Assembly (NCBI GenBank): GCA_033064195.1
Contig: JARBJD010000028.1
Coordinates: 1-64,000, forward strand
Direction of reading: 5' to 3'
Source of the DNA: Blattamonas nauphoetae
Taxonomy: Eukaryota > Preaxostyla > Oxymonadida
DNA length: 64,000 nucleotides
Shown here: positions 1-12,162 of the stretch, piece after piece
Position numbering within the stretch: the first letter of the stretch is position 1
Layout: every line of letters starts with the position of its first letter
The notes under the pieces: generated by a model
What the model was told of the DNA's origin: nothing
Databases searched by the model: none
The model's input: the letters and a program-made list of their open reading frames with translations, nothing else
Made by a program: the position numbers and the translations under genes

Positions 1-2280
1 CCTCATCGCCACCAAACCTCCCTTCGCTCCTCATCGCCACAAACACTCCTTCCTCCTCATCGCCACCAAACACTCCCTTCGCTCCTCATCGCCACCAAAC
101 ACTCCCTTGCTCCTCTCGCCACCAAACCTCCATTTCAACCCTCATCGCCACCAAACACTCCGCTTCGCTCCTCATCGCCACCAAACACTCCACTTCGCTC
201 CTATCGCCACCAAACCTCCACTTCGCTCCCTCATCGCCACCAAACCTCCTTCGCTCCCCATCGCCACCAGCCTCCATTTCGCTCCTCATCGCCACCAAAC
301 ACTCCAGTTCGCTCTCTATCGCCACCGGCCTCCGCTTCGCTCCTCATCGCCACCAAACACTCCGCTTCGCTCCCTCATCGCCACCAAACCTCCCGCCGCT
401 CCTCATCGCCACCAAACACTCCGCCGCTCCTCATCGCCACCAAACACTCCACTTCGCTCCCTCATCGCCACCAAACACTCCACTTCGCTCCTCATCGCCA
501 CCAAACACTCCGCTTCGCTCCTCATCGCCACCAAACACTCCGCTTCGCTCCTCATCGCCACCAAACACTCCGCTTCGCTCCCCATCGCCACCAAACACTC
601 CGCTTCGCTCCTCATCGCCACCAAACACTCCGCTTCGCTCCTCATCGCCACCAAACACTCCACTTCGCTCCCTATCGCCACCAAACACTCCGGTTCGCTC
701 CTCATCGCCACCAAACACTCCATTTCGCTCCTCATCGCCACCAAACACTCCACTTCGCTCTCTATCGCCACCAAACACTCCACTTCGCTCCCTATCGCCA
801 CCAAACACTCCGCTTCGCTCCCTATCGCCACCAAACACTCCATTTCGCTCCTCATCGCCACCAAACACTCCAGTTCGCTCTCTATCGCCACCAAACACTC
901 CGCTTCGCTCCTCATCGCCACCAAACACTCCACTTCGCTCCCCATCGCCACCAAACATACCAGTTCGCTCTCTATCGCCACCAAACACTCCGCTTCGCTC
1001 CTCATCGCCACCAAACACTCCACTTCGCTCTCTATCGCCACCAAACACTCCACTTCGCTCCCTATCGCCACCAAACACTCCGCTTCGCTCCCTATCGCCA
1101 CCAAACACTCCATTTCGCTCCTCATCGCCACCAAACACTCCAGTTCGCTCTCTATCGCCACCAAACACTCCGCTTCGCTCCTCATCGCCACCAAACACTC
1201 CACTTCGCTCCCCATCGCCACCAAACATACCAGTTCGCTCTCTATCGCCACCAAACACTCCGCTTCGCTCCTCATCGCCACCAAACACTCCACTTCGCTC
1301 TCTATCGCCACCAAACACTCCACTTCGCTCCTCATCGCCACCAAACACTCCGCTTCGCTCCTCATCGCCACCAAACACTCCACTTCGCTCTCTATCGCCA
1401 CCAAACACTCCAGTTCGCTCTCTATCGCCACCAAACACTCCGCTTCGCTCCTCATCGCCACCAAACCCTCCATCTCGCTCCCCATCGCCACCAAACACTC
1501 CAGTTCGCTCCTCATCGCCACCAAACACTCCGCTTCGCTCCTCATCGCCACCAAACACTCCACTTCGCTCTCTATCGCCACCAAACACTCCAGTTCGCTC
1601 CCTATCGCCACCAAACACTCCGCTTCGCTCCTCATCGCCACCAAACACTCCACTTCGCTCCTCATCGCCACCAAACCCTCCATCTCGCTCCCCATCGCCA
1701 CCAAACACTCCAGTTCGCTCCTCATCGCCACCAAACACTCCGCTTCGCTCCTCATCGCCACCAAACATTCCGCTTCGCTCTCTATCGCCACCAAACACTC
1801 CACTTCGCTCCTCATCGCCACCAAACACTCCACTTCGCTCCTCATCGCCACCAAACCCTCCATCTCGCTCCCCATCGCCACCAAACACTCCAGTTCGCTC
1901 CTCATCGCCACCAAACACTCCGCTTCGCTCTCTATCGCCACCAAACACTCCATTTCGCTCCTCATCGCCACCAAACACTCCAGTTCGCTCCCCATCGCCA
2001 CCAAACACTCCGCTTCGCTCTCTATCGCCACCAAACACTCCACTTCGCTCCCCATCGCCACCAAACACTCCGCTTCGCTCCCTATCGCCACCAAACATTC
2101 CATTTCGCTCCTCATCGCCACCAAACACTCCAGTTCGCTCTCTATCGCCACCAAACACTCCAGTTCGCTCCCTATCGCCACCAAACACTCCGCTTCGCTC
2201 CTCATCGCCACCAAACACTCCATTTCGCTCCTCATCGCCACCAAACACTCCGCTTCGCTCCCCATCGCCACCACACACTC
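1..2280. repeat. 30-bp minisatellite array
   Basis: About 75 tandem copies of a 30-bp unit (TCATCGCCACCAAACACTCC plus CGCTTCGCTC, with variants at a few positions). From about 450 on the period is exact; the first 400 bases are more degenerate and contain short indels. The array starts before the window. Because 30 is a multiple of three, one plus frame and two minus frames stay open for 600-740 codons, giving monotonous 10-residue repeats such as IATKHS. No start context, signal peptide or intron pattern supports a gene, so the ORFs look like a by-product of the period. Higher-order blocks also recur: the unit order at about 721-980 reappears at about 1021-1280. Confidence 0.95.
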
Positions 2281-3001
2281 CACTCACCTCTACTTGCCTC
2301 CCTCGTCCTCTGCACTTCTCCCCTCCCCTCTCTAATCCTCCACTCACCTCCCTCGCCCTCCACTCACCTCCCTCGTCCTCCACTCACCTCCTTCCGATAG
2401 ACTCCCTTTTTCCTTCTGCGACATCCAAACTCACCTCCTCGAGCCTCCGCCTCCCTCCACTCTTTCTCTCATCAGCACTTTCCATCTTAATTGTGTCTTC
2501 CATGAATCTTGTTGTTTTCAACTCACAATTAACACTTTCTTGAGAAAACAAACTAAAGAAAAATCACTTGTTTGAGATAATACACCACCAAAAGTGAATA
2601 AAACTGAAATCATTCATCCAAGCTTCAAAATCGTGCGAAGAGAGGGAAAACAGAAGAGAGAGAGAATGAGAGAAGAGGTAATATGGTGGTGAAGGAGACA
2701 TTCGCCCGGAACACCACATCCAGTGCAGTGAGGAAGATGGTAGACGGTACATAGTCCACCAAATGACGATCAACCCATATTGTTTTGTAATCCACCTCCA
2801 ATTTGTCTACTGGTATGAATAGATCGAAAAAAACACATGTAATCAGTTCATGGAGGTGAGAAAGAGCTATTTGAGATTTAACAGCAAATTTGAAAAAAAG
2901 AATGCGGAGAGGAGGTTTTGAAGGGGTGATCTCGAACTTTTCTATGATGTCAAAAATATTGACCCATGTGATACAAAGTCGAAAATAACACGAATACAGA
3001 G
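2281..3001. other. Intergenic sequence, no gene seen
   Basis: The first 120 bases after the minisatellite are a degenerate run of CTCCACTCACCTCCCTCG-like units. The rest is unique AT-richer sequence with only short ORFs. I see no RNA gene or promoter motif. Confidence 0.6.
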
Positions 3002-3083
3002 AGATCTGGGTGTAGACTTTTAGATCTGCGCCTAGACCGATCTGCAGATCTGCGTCTAGACTTTTTCGGATCTGAGCCTAGAC
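3002..3083. repeat. Short direct repeats at a gene breakpoint
   Basis: Four imperfect copies of a motif like GATCTGCGCCTAGAC lie within 80 bases, just where the open frame of the truncated surface-protein gene begins. They may mark the junction at which the 5' part of that gene was lost. Confidence 0.6.
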
Positions 3084-5234
3084 CTACCCCTATTTCTTCC
3101 ATGAAAAATCATCTTACGTCATCACAAAGAACATGTTTGAATGCAGCGATTCGACGTCTGGTCTTCAAAATGTCTGGTTTCAGTCTAACTGGGAATCTGC
3201 TGACCATCTCGTTCCACAGATCGACTTCACACCCACGATCAAATCTGTGGATATCTCATTCGATGAAAACGAAGCAACAGTGACTGTGGATGCTAGAAAA
3301 CCAACCAGGTGAAAACTTGAAGTGCTGTTGGAAGGATCGAGTGTTCCCCGACACATCTACGTCGTGTTTGGAGAAGAATGGGATCTTTCGAATGTCGGAA
3401 CAGTCGTCGTTTCGTCGGGAGAGACTGGACTTCTTCCGGCGGACTCGTACATTCATCGGAAATGGGCATTGAACCCAGTTTCAGCTTCCATTGCTTCGGC
3501 TCTCGCATTGTCGGATGATTGGAACACAACAAGGATTGTTCTGTCTGGAACAAACCTGCTGGTGGGGAGTTATTGGATGCTGGTTGAGGAGGAAGACTAC
3601 ACTTTCAACATCTCGCTCACATTCTTCGAAGGCAATCTGGGGACGACAGTTCCTCTGCATCCATCGACAGCAGACGTGACACTGAAATGCTCAACGCAAT
3701 ACAAAGTGACGAAAGTAACATGGTTTTATCCGGGCGAAGAGACTGCTAAAGAGGTCGAACTCAAAAATACCATCACATTCACCACTCCTCCAGAATCCAC
3801 TCCACCTGTCTCGTCGTTGACAAGTGCATCAGCCCACATTCTGAAGTCCGACCAGCAATACGCATTCGTCCTGCTCCGCTTCGACAGAGAAGTGAGTGGA
3901 TCGTACGAGATTGTTGTGGAGGAAGAAGGGAAGGATGTCACGTTCACCGTTGTCGTGGCTGCTCCTGAGACGACAGCTGAGACGGAAGGGTTTGTTGTTG
4001 TTGGTGATGATCGAATCCTGACACACGACACGACTTACCAAATCAAGTCACTTTCTCCCACACCCGGAACAGAGTCGACCACCACACCAGTTGGGATGAG
4101 CGATCCAATCACATTCCACATCCCAAAATCGTCGTTTGTTCCACCGATCGCACGAGGCGTCGTTGTGGTTGCTCGTGGTGGGTCAGACTCGATGGACGAG
4201 TGTGGAGGAGACGACTTGCCGTGTCGGACAGTGTGGACAGGACAGATGTGCGGGAAGGGGAAGGGGGGAGAGTGGATGTGGGTGTTGGTGCGAGGGGAGG
4301 CGGAGATGGGCGAGGGCTTCGAGATTGAGGGCAGCGTGGGGATGACACTATCGAGTGAGTCGTCGACGCGACGAAGCCGTGTTGTGATTGGAGACTCGTC
4401 GTTCAGTTCGAGCGATGGGATTGTGTCGATCTCCTCAGCGCGAGTTGAAGCGAAGGATCTGAACGTGATTCTGCCGTCGTCAGAAGAACGCTCGTCGTCC
4501 GGATGGGTGTTCGTTGTTGAGTCGGAAGGGACACTTGAAGCTGACTCGATTGGACTGTCTGGGGAGGGACAGATTGGGGTTGGGTTGGCGAAAGTGAAGA
4601 GCGGGACAGGCCGATTCGATTCTGTTTCGATGTCCTCAGAATCGTTTGGAGGAGTTGGGGTGATTGTGGGAGAAGGGAAGTGGAACCAGATTTCGATGTT
4701 TATTTCTGATCTCGTTGTTCGTGACGCAACCGCATCGAATGCCCCTCTGATCGCATTCTCGTCACTCTCGCCTCTCTCGACATTCTCAATGGAAGGAAGT
4801 CGCTTTCAGAAGACTCGTCGAGTGATTCGTTCTTCATCGTCGGAAGGAGATGGCGTGATTGAAGTGTCGACTGCTCAATCTCGAACTGAGATTTCGAATT
4901 GCGTGTTCGTGACGAGTGGAGTGGTTGTTGGAACAGAAACAATCACTCGCTCTGCCCTCCACGTCACCCTCGACTCATCGTCTGCATCGTCGCGCTCGCT
5001 GGTGATCTCATCATGTCTGTTTTTGGATTCGCATCCTTCGTCGTCACTGTCAGCCTCGCTGCACATCCAAGTTCTGTCTGGCCACGCTAAGATCGTGTTT
5101 GAGGACAGCTGGTTCGAGACAACGACATCAACTCGCGTGTGGACGAGATTTGAGTCTGGAATTGCTTGCCTGGACTGGACTCGTCGAGCAGTTAACTCGT
5201 CGTCGTCGACTTTGATTGGTGCGCTGATTGAGTA

Positions 5235-6862
5235 CAGTGACTCCTAATTCCGGCTATTGACGAATGACGTGTCATGTCATGTCATTCTTTAATTGGGACT
5301 TTCTCGACAACCAAGGAAGAGTAATGCTTCGCGACGACCCTGTTTCTGTTGCCATAGAAGGAGCAAAGAAGTACGTTGACAGCAACGGCACAGTATCGCA
5401 GTCGTTCTGGTTCTTGGAGGCAATTTCAAAAACATCTTTTGCAACCGTATCAGCGGTATTACGCTTTTTGGTGAATCTGGAGAAGGAGGGAAGAATTCCG
5501 GAAATCACACCTCTCCAACTGTCAGAAATGATGCAATGTTCTCAAGGATTGGTCTCTCAGATTCGAAATGATGATGGAGTCAGAAAGCAGGTTGACAAAA
5601 ATCGATGGCGTTGACGTGGAAACAGGAATTGGAAATTGTGGAGGCAGTGAAGACCCGATGGGAGAGAAGACTTGTGTTCACCCCAACCGAAATCAATAGT
5701 GCGGCCTCCAAGCTACAGGGAAGATTGTTGGGAATAGTTGGTACGAATCTTTCCTAGCAAGACACAAAGATCTTAAAGTTGTTGAAAGGCGTCCTAGGGA
5801 AGAGACAAGGATGAGAATAAAAGGTTCAGACATTCGGAAGTATGCAGAAATACTGGAGAATGCATTGAAAGGTATTCCAGATTGTCTCGTCTTCCATATT
5901 GATGAAGTGGGATATCAGTCCTGGTCAGACACTCATACTCAACTTGCGATTGTTCCAACAGACGTTTCCGACAATGAACTGCGAATGGCTGTCGACAGAT
6001 CGGAGAAGCGCTTCACGCTTCTCGCATGCATCTCTCTCGATTACAACCTCATCATCCCCTACTACGCCATCCCACCTCCATTCAGTGTGGAGCAGACTAG
6101 AAATGAAGGACTTGTCCTCGGAGTTGACTATCATTATGGCCTTTCCAACTCTGGAGGGATGAATGCCTGTCTCATGTTGGATTGGATGGACAGGGTGTTT
6201 ATTCCATTGGTGAACTCCATTCGCGATGACATCAATCGACCAAGACAGAAGGCACTTCTCATGGCAGACGGATGTGGGAGTCATGTCACTCAAGAGGTAC
6301 TGAAGCGCCTGGAGGACAATCGGATTGTCCTTGTCACTCCACCAGGTGGCACCACACACATCCTCCAAGTTCTCGATTTGGGTATTTTTGCAGCCTATAA
6401 GAAAAATTTCCAGGTTTTGCGAGGAGGAGACCATCACGACACTATGGAGCATTTGATTTTTCTCTCAGAATCAGCAATCAACAAGACCTGCTGTAAGGAG
6501 ACGATCAAACAGGCATTTGGGCGAGGCGGAATCCTCAGAGACAGCTCCAAAGAACCCCCCCAAGGTTCACTCTTACCTGAAGTGTTTGCTGACAACTCCA
6601 AAATTGCGGACGTGGAAGCTTTCTTATCAGCAGCTCCAGGGAGAAGAGTAACACAAAAAAGAAAAACAAAGTCGTTTGGTCGATTGACAATGACCGATTC
6701 CACCTCCGACATTGATTATGACGGTGAAGACTCTTCGGAGTGAAGTCCTTCAATTCACAAAGTTTCTTGATTCCTCTCTTTCTACTTTTTCTAGAAACCG
6801 CGACTGAAGAATATGACATGACGTGACGAGCATTAGGAATTAGTAGGAAGTAGGAGTCACTG
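5235..6862 (+). mobile_element. Pogo-like Tc1/mariner DNA transposon
   Basis: The element is 1,628 bp, flanked by TA target duplications (5233-5234 and 6863-6864). Both ends start inward with CAGTGACTCCTA, followed by imperfect inverted repeats (CTAATTCC and GTCATGTCAT blocks recur near both ends). It carries one transposase gene. TA target sites with CAGT termini are typical of Tc1/mariner elements. It sits inside a tyrosine codon of the surface-protein gene, and precise loss of the element plus one TA would rejoin that frame. Confidence 0.92.
5264..6743 (+). pseudogene. Pogo-like DDE transposase, frame-disrupted
   Basis: The C-terminal part (5811-6743, 310 codons) is a clear DDE superfamily endonuclease. 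The first catalytic Asp is in FHIDEVGYQSW, the second in LMADGCGSH, and the third in PPGGTTHILQVLDLGIF, whose spacing and PP-TT-LQ-LD pattern are those of pogo/Tigger-type transposases. The N-terminal part (5264-5614) ends in a likely helix-turn-helix (LQLSEMMQCSQGLVSQIRND). A middle segment (ELEIVEAVKTRWERR, then WYESFLARHKDLK) resembles the second, Tc5-like helix-turn-helix. The three parts lie in three successive frames, with shifts near 5617 and between about 5720 and 5745. No GTNTGT intron explains them, so the gene is probably broken. The catalytic triad is intact. Confidence 0.85.
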
Positions 6863-7239
6863 TATTCGGATGGACTTCCGATTGTTGTGCGTCGTCGCGG
6901 GGTGTTCTCGAACTGCAAGCTGGTGGTGTCCAAGAATTAATTCAAAACGATTTTGTCTTCAGCTCGTCGATCATCTCCATCGCACCTCTCTCTTCAGCTT
7001 CTTCGCTGCACTTGATTCTCCTGTTCCGTTTCTTTCTTTGATGTCTTCATTCGACTCTCACGTCCGCTTCATCCGCTTTCGTCTTCTTTGTCCGTCTGCC
7101 AGTCTATCCACCTCATTCTATTCGCAGGCTCCTGACTTGAACGCAGGTGACCTCAGTTTTCTCTTCACGTTTCGTTTCTCATTATCCGTTTTCTGCTGTT
7201 AGTTCTTCCCATCATTCACATTGTCTCCATCGATGACAG

Positions 7240-8460
7240 TCTTCTCTCATTCGTCACTCTCGTCCACCAGCCAAGAAAGCAGGAAAAAACAAAGAAACCT
7301 CCTTCAACAGGCCTCACACAATTGTCCCTCTGCTCCATGCGACCCTTAAACTTTATAATCATCTCCTGTCGCAAGCTGAAATTGTGAACCATATTTATTC
7401 CCAAACACTCGCGAACGACGCGTCAGTGCTTCAGCAGCTCATCGCGACATACTCAGGAAGCGTCAGTCCCCAGCACAGTGCTCTGCTCACAGGATGTCTA
7501 TCCGTTCTGACCAAAGCACAAGATTCGCAGGCCCACTCTCAAATCGCAGAATCAAAGAATCTCACCGCACTGGAATTGGCTCAACTTGACCTCCTCCGAT
7601 TTGCGAACGAGCACACAAGCAAAACATCGGCGTCTCGGACATGGGCGGATTTGTGGGGCTTTCAATCAGCGACTGTCCAACGACTGCGAATGGCCGATCA
7701 CAGACTGTATCTGTAGACAATCGACAGAATATTCTCACCGCTCTCGTCTGTGCTGGCTGAGCATATGGGAAAGGCAGGGCGCGTGCTGATCGCCGGAATC
7801 GAAGCCGATCTGTCGAGCGAAGAACTGACGTCTGTCATTCTCCTTCCTTCGTACTGCGTGCACACTCATCCCTTCCTCCCCGAGGCCTCGCAGACAACTT
7901 CGCAGCTGAACATGATTCTTTGGGTCGACTCGTTCGTGACGAACCTGCTGACCAACTTTCGGTCGCATCTGTCGACGTATCTCGCAATCACTGTGGCGCA
8001 TTCGTGCGAAGTGTTCTCCATCACGTCCTCCACACACTCGGATGTGATCGACACCGGAAGGAAGGCATCGCAGAAGCAGGACGCCATCCCAAATTTCCAG
8101 ATGGACCAAGCGAAACAGGAGAAAGTGGATTCTGCTGTGCATGGCATGCGATATATTCTCTCGCTTCTGTCGAATCTCAGCAACTATCTCCCCAAATCTG
8201 CGCAAACACGGGATCTGGGACTGATCAAACTTGGCGATCGCGTTTTGAATGTCCGCAGCATGCTCTTCAACATCATTGCTGAATTCTTGAACTCATTCTT
8301 CGCATTTTGCTTGACCAAGCCTGTTGACTCGTTTTACAAAAGTATGGAAACAAGCAATCCACTTATCACCGAGAACGACGTGAAACCTGTCCCGATCACA
8401 CTCAAAACCATCTTTGGAGATACAAAGCAGCCGGAGGAATCACTTATGTCGCAGCTGTGA
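7240..8460 (+). CDS. Unrecognised protein with one in-frame TAG
   Basis: One frame is open from about 7240 to the TGA at 8458-8460, except for a single TAG at 7714-7716. Codon use and composition look coding on both sides (LLHATLKLYNHLLSQAEIV before; VDSFVTNLLTNFRSHLSTYL after), so this is one gene rather than two. There is no ATG near 7240: either an upstream exon is spliced in, since a TGACAG acceptor lies just before 7240, or the 5' end is broken. The protein of about 400 residues looks alpha-helical and soluble, with no membrane segment or motif I recognise. The TAG may be a nonsense change in a decaying gene or a sequence error. The 300 bases upstream (6941-7239) hold nothing recognisable. 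Confidence 0.5.
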
Positions 8461-8823
8461 GTCACACTCCGCTTTATCCGTTCAGAACGATTCAATTTAA
8501 ATAACATAGATATATATGTGTTATTCTTCGAATTTTCGAACTATACTTGTCATAGATCACAAGAGGTCTTGTCGCTGGTGGTGTGATTGGAACGAAGATA
8601 ACTGGAGAGTTGTAGAGTCCGAGTGAGGTGTTAGCAAATCGTTTTGAGGTTAACGTACTCGATTTAACCCGCAACTCCGGATAAACCCACACCCTGGATC
8701 TTCGGCCCACGATTCGGACATTTTCCTAGTTTCATCACTACTTCGCAGTTCTTTTATCAAAGGCTGCTCTAGAGAACGCTGAAACTCATGAAATGAATTC
8801 GAAACGATGGAATATGAAGATCA
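8461..8823. other. Intergenic sequence
   Basis: A stretch between the unrecognised gene and the 28-bp satellite. It holds a 72-codon minus-strand ORF (8492-8710) with no recognisable similarity. I see no RNA gene. Confidence 0.5.
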
Positions 8824-11800
8824 TCCCACGCCTTCCTCGTCTTCTCGCTCGTCCCACGCCTTCCTCGTCTTCTCGCTCGTCCCACGCCTTCCTCGTCTTC
8901 TCGCTCGTCCCACGCCTTCCTCGTCTTCTCGCTCGTCCCACGCCTTCCTCGTCTTCTCGCTCGTCCCACGCCTTCCTCGTCTTCTCGCTCGTCCCACGCC
9001 TTCCTCGTCTTCTCGCTCGTCCCACGCCTTCCTCGTCTTCTCGCTCGTCTCACGCCTTCCTCGTCTTCTCGCTCGTCCCACGCCTTCCTCGTCTTCTCGC
9101 TCGTCTCACGCCTTCCTCGTCTTCTCGCTCGTCCCACGCCTTCCTCGTCTTCTCGCTCGTCCCACGCCTTCCTCGTCTTCTCGCTCGTCCCACGCCTTCC
9201 TCGTCTTCTCGCTCGTCCCACGCCTTCCTCGTCTTCTCGCTCGTCCCACGCCTTCCTCGTCTTCTCGCTCGTCCCACGCCTTCCTCGTCTTCTCGCTCGT
9301 CCCACGCCTTCCTCGTCTTCTCGCTCGTCCCACGCCTTCCTCGTCTTCTCGCTCGTCCCACGCCTTCCTCGTCTTCTCGCTCGTCCCACGCCTTCCTCGT
9401 CTTCTCGCTCGTCTCACGCCTTCCTCGTCTTCTCGCTCGTCTCACGCCTTCCTCGTCTTCTCGCTCGTCTCACGCCTTCCTCGTCTTCTCGCTCGTCTCA
9501 CGCCTTCCTCGTCTTCTCGCTCGTCTCACGCCTTCCTCGTCTTCTCGCTCGTCTCACGCCTTCCTCGTCTTCTCGCTCGTCCCACGCCTTCCTCGTCTTC
9601 TCGCTCGTCCCACGCCTTCCTCGTCTTCTCGCTCGTCTCCGCCTTCCTCCTTCCTCGTCCTCTCCTCCTTCCTTCCTTCCTCGTCCACTTCCTCGTTCCA
9701 CCTTCCCTCCTTCCATCTTCTCCACTCATCCTCCTTCCTTCCATCCTTCTTCTCCTTTCATCCACCTTCCTCATCTCCATTCCACCCTTCCTCGTCTTCC
9801 CCCTCATCCACCCTTCCTCTTCTCTCGTCCACCTTCCCTCTTCTTCATCCCGCCTTCCTCGTCTTCTCGCTCGTCTCCACCTTCTCGTCTTCTCGTCCAC
9901 GCCTTCCTCGTCTTCTCGCTCGTCCACCTTCCTCTTCTCCTTCATCCATCCTTCCTTCATCCACCATCCTTCCTTCATCCACCCTTTCATCTCCTCCTTC
10001 CATCTCTCCTCATCTTCTTTCATCCACCTTCCTTCTTCTCCTCGTCCACCTTCCTCGTCTTCCCCTCATCCACCTTTTCCATCATCCATCTTCATCTCCG
10101 CCTTCCTCGTCTTCTCCACGTCTCCCCTTTCCTCGTCCTTCTCCGCCTTTCATCCACCCTCATCTTCTCCTTTCATCCACCTTCCTCGTCTTCTCGCTCG
10201 TCCACCGCCTTCCTCGCTCGTCCACCTTCCTTCTCCTCGTCCACCTTCCTCGTCTTCCACTCATCCACGCCTTCCTCTCTTCCTTCGTCTCCGCCTTCCT
10301 CCTTCCTCATCTTTCACGCCTTCCTCATCTTCTCTCATCCACCCTCATCTTCCTCCTCGTCCGCCTTCCCTCTTCTCCCTCCACCTTCCTCATCTTCTCT
10401 CCACCCTCCATCTTTTCTCGCTTTCATCTCCACCTTCCTCGTCCTTTCATCCACCTTCCTCCTCTTCCTTCTCTCCACTTCTCCTTCCTTTCATCCACCT
10501 TCTTCTTCATCCACCTTCCTCGTCTCCTCCTCATCCACCTTCCTCTTCTCCACTTTCATCCACCTTCCTCGTCTTCTCCTTCCATCTTTCATCGTCTTCT
10601 CCTCATCTCGTCCACCTTCCTCGTCTTCCTTTCATCCACCTTCCTCGTCTTCCCTCGTCCACCTTCCTCGTCTCCACCTTCCTCATCTTCTCGCTCATCC
10701 ACCCTCCTCTTGCCTTCCTCGTCTTCTCCTTTCATCCACCCTTCCTCGTCTTCCTCGCTTTCTCCGCCTTCCATCTTCCTCCTCATCTCCACCTTCCTCG
10801 TCTTCCTCCTTTCGTCTCCACCTTCCTCGTCTCCGCTCGTCCACCTTCCTTCTTCCACTCATCCATTTCCTCTCTTCTCGCTCCTCCACCTTCCTCGTCT
10901 TCTCGCTCGTCTCCGCCTTCCGTCTTCTCCTCGTCGTCCACGCCTTCCTCGTCTTCTCGCTCGTCCCGCCTTCCTCGTCTTCTCGCTCGTCTCACGCCTT
11001 CCTCGTCTTCTCGCTCGTCCGCCTTCCTCGTCTTCTCGCTCGTCTCACGCCTTCCTCGTCTTCTCGCTCGTCTCACGCCTTCCTCGTCTTCTCGCTCGTC
11101 TCACGCCTTCCTCGTCTTCTCGCTCGTCCTTCTCGTCTTCTCGCTCGTCTCGCCTTCCTCGTCTTCTCTCGTCTCACGCCTTCCTCGTCTTCTCGCTCGT
11201 CCGCCTTCCTCGTCTTCTCGCTCGTCTCACGCCTTCCTCGTCTTCTCGCTCGTCTCACGCCTTCCTCGTCGTCGTCCACCTTCCTCGTCTTCTCGCTCGT
11301 CCACGCCTTCCTCGTCTTCTCGCTCGTCTCACGCCTTCCTCGTCTTCTCGCTCGTCCACGCCTTCTCGTCTTCTCGCTCGTCTCGCCTTCCTCGTCTTCT
11401 CGCTCGTCTCACGCCTTCCTCGTCTTCTCGCTCGTCTCCGCCTTCCTCGTCTTCTCGCTCGTCTCTCGTCTTCTCGCTCGTCCACGCCTTCTCGTCTTCT
11501 CGCTCGTCTCACGCCTTCCTCGTCTTCTCGCTCGTCCTGCCTTCCTCGTCTTCTCGCTCGTCCACCTTCCTCGTCTTCTCGCTCGTCTTCCTTCTTCTCT
11601 TTCCACGCCTTCCTCGTCTTCTCGCTCGTCTCACGCCTTCCTCGTCTTCTCGCTCGTCCCACGCCTTCCTCGTCTTCTCGCTCGCCTTCCTCGTCTTCTC
11701 GCTCGTCCCACGCCTTCCTCGTCTTCTCGCTCGTCTCACGCCTTCCTCGTCTTCTCGCTCGTCTCACGCCTTCCTCGTCTTCTCGCTCGTCCCACGCCTT

Positions 11801-12098
11801 CCTCGTCTTCTCGCTCGTCCCACGCCTTCCTCGTCTTCTCGCTCGTCTCACGCCTTCCTCGTCTTCTCGCTCGTCCCACGCCTTCCTCGTCTTCTCGCTC
11901 GTCCCACGCCTTCCTCGTCTTCTCGCTCGTCTCACGCCTTCCTCGTCTTCTCGCTCGTCCCACGCCTTCCTCGTCTTCTCGCTCGTCCCACGCCTTCCTC
12001 GTCTTCTCGCTCGTCTCACGCCTTCCTCGTCTTCTCGCTCGTCCCACGCCTTCCTCGTCTTCTCGCTCGTCCCACGCCTTCCTCGTCTTCTCGCTCAG
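8824..12098. repeat. 28-bp minisatellite array with degenerate core
   Basis: The unit CCTTCCTCGTCTTCTCGCTC plus GTCCCACG (28 bp) is repeated tandemly. It is very regular at 8824-9635 and 11615-12098, with a C/T variant (GTCCCACG or GTCTCACG). The middle (about 9640-10910) is a degenerate pyrimidine-rich relic, and 10910-11610 is semi-regular. The plus strand is almost entirely pyrimidine-rich. As 28 is not a multiple of three, each strand reads the same peptide cycle in all frames, which produces two overlapping plus ORFs of more than 1,100 codons. These are artefacts of stop-free repeat DNA. Confidence 0.95.
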
Positions 12099-12162
12099 TG
12101 TCTGTTCAGCCGTGTTGGATATGTGTGTGATGTTTCAGACAGGATGGCTGGAAGTATCTGAG

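Larger units (their letters stand above)
3079..6940 (+). pseudogene. 5'-truncated surface beta-helix protein, split by a transposon
   Basis: The frame is open from about 3079, has one in-frame TGA at 3307-3309, then runs to 5234, where a pogo-like transposon is inserted. The original 3' end resumes at 6865 and stops with TAA at 6938-6940. The part after the transposon reads SDGLPIVVRRRGVFSNCKL, matching the end of paralog A (SHSLPIVVRRNTRFSDCSL, stop at 52980), which proves the split. Domains: Ig-like modules in the first third, then a motif DECGGDDLPCRTV that in this family opens a right-handed beta-helix, then beta-helix repeats rich in Ser, Val and Gly. There is no signal peptide and no upstream exon, so the 5' part is missing. 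The family is presumably secreted or on the cell surface. It is probably non-functional. Confidence 0.85.

Noticed and set aside
107-2335. 742-codon plus ORF and two minus ORFs of more than 600 codons in the 30-bp satellite
   Set aside because: The period is a multiple of three and the unit lacks stops, so long ORFs arise by chance in several frames. There is no signal, start context or intron, and the peptide is monotonous.
1-12098. CRISPR array (regular short repeats)
   Set aside because: Units are contiguous with no unique spacers, and the genome is eukaryotic with spliceosomal introns.
8793-12161. Two overlapping plus ORFs of more than 1,100 codons (Ser/Arg/Leu/Pro-rich)
   Set aside because: Both frames read the same 28-bp satellite; being open in several frames at once shows that the repeat simply lacks stops.
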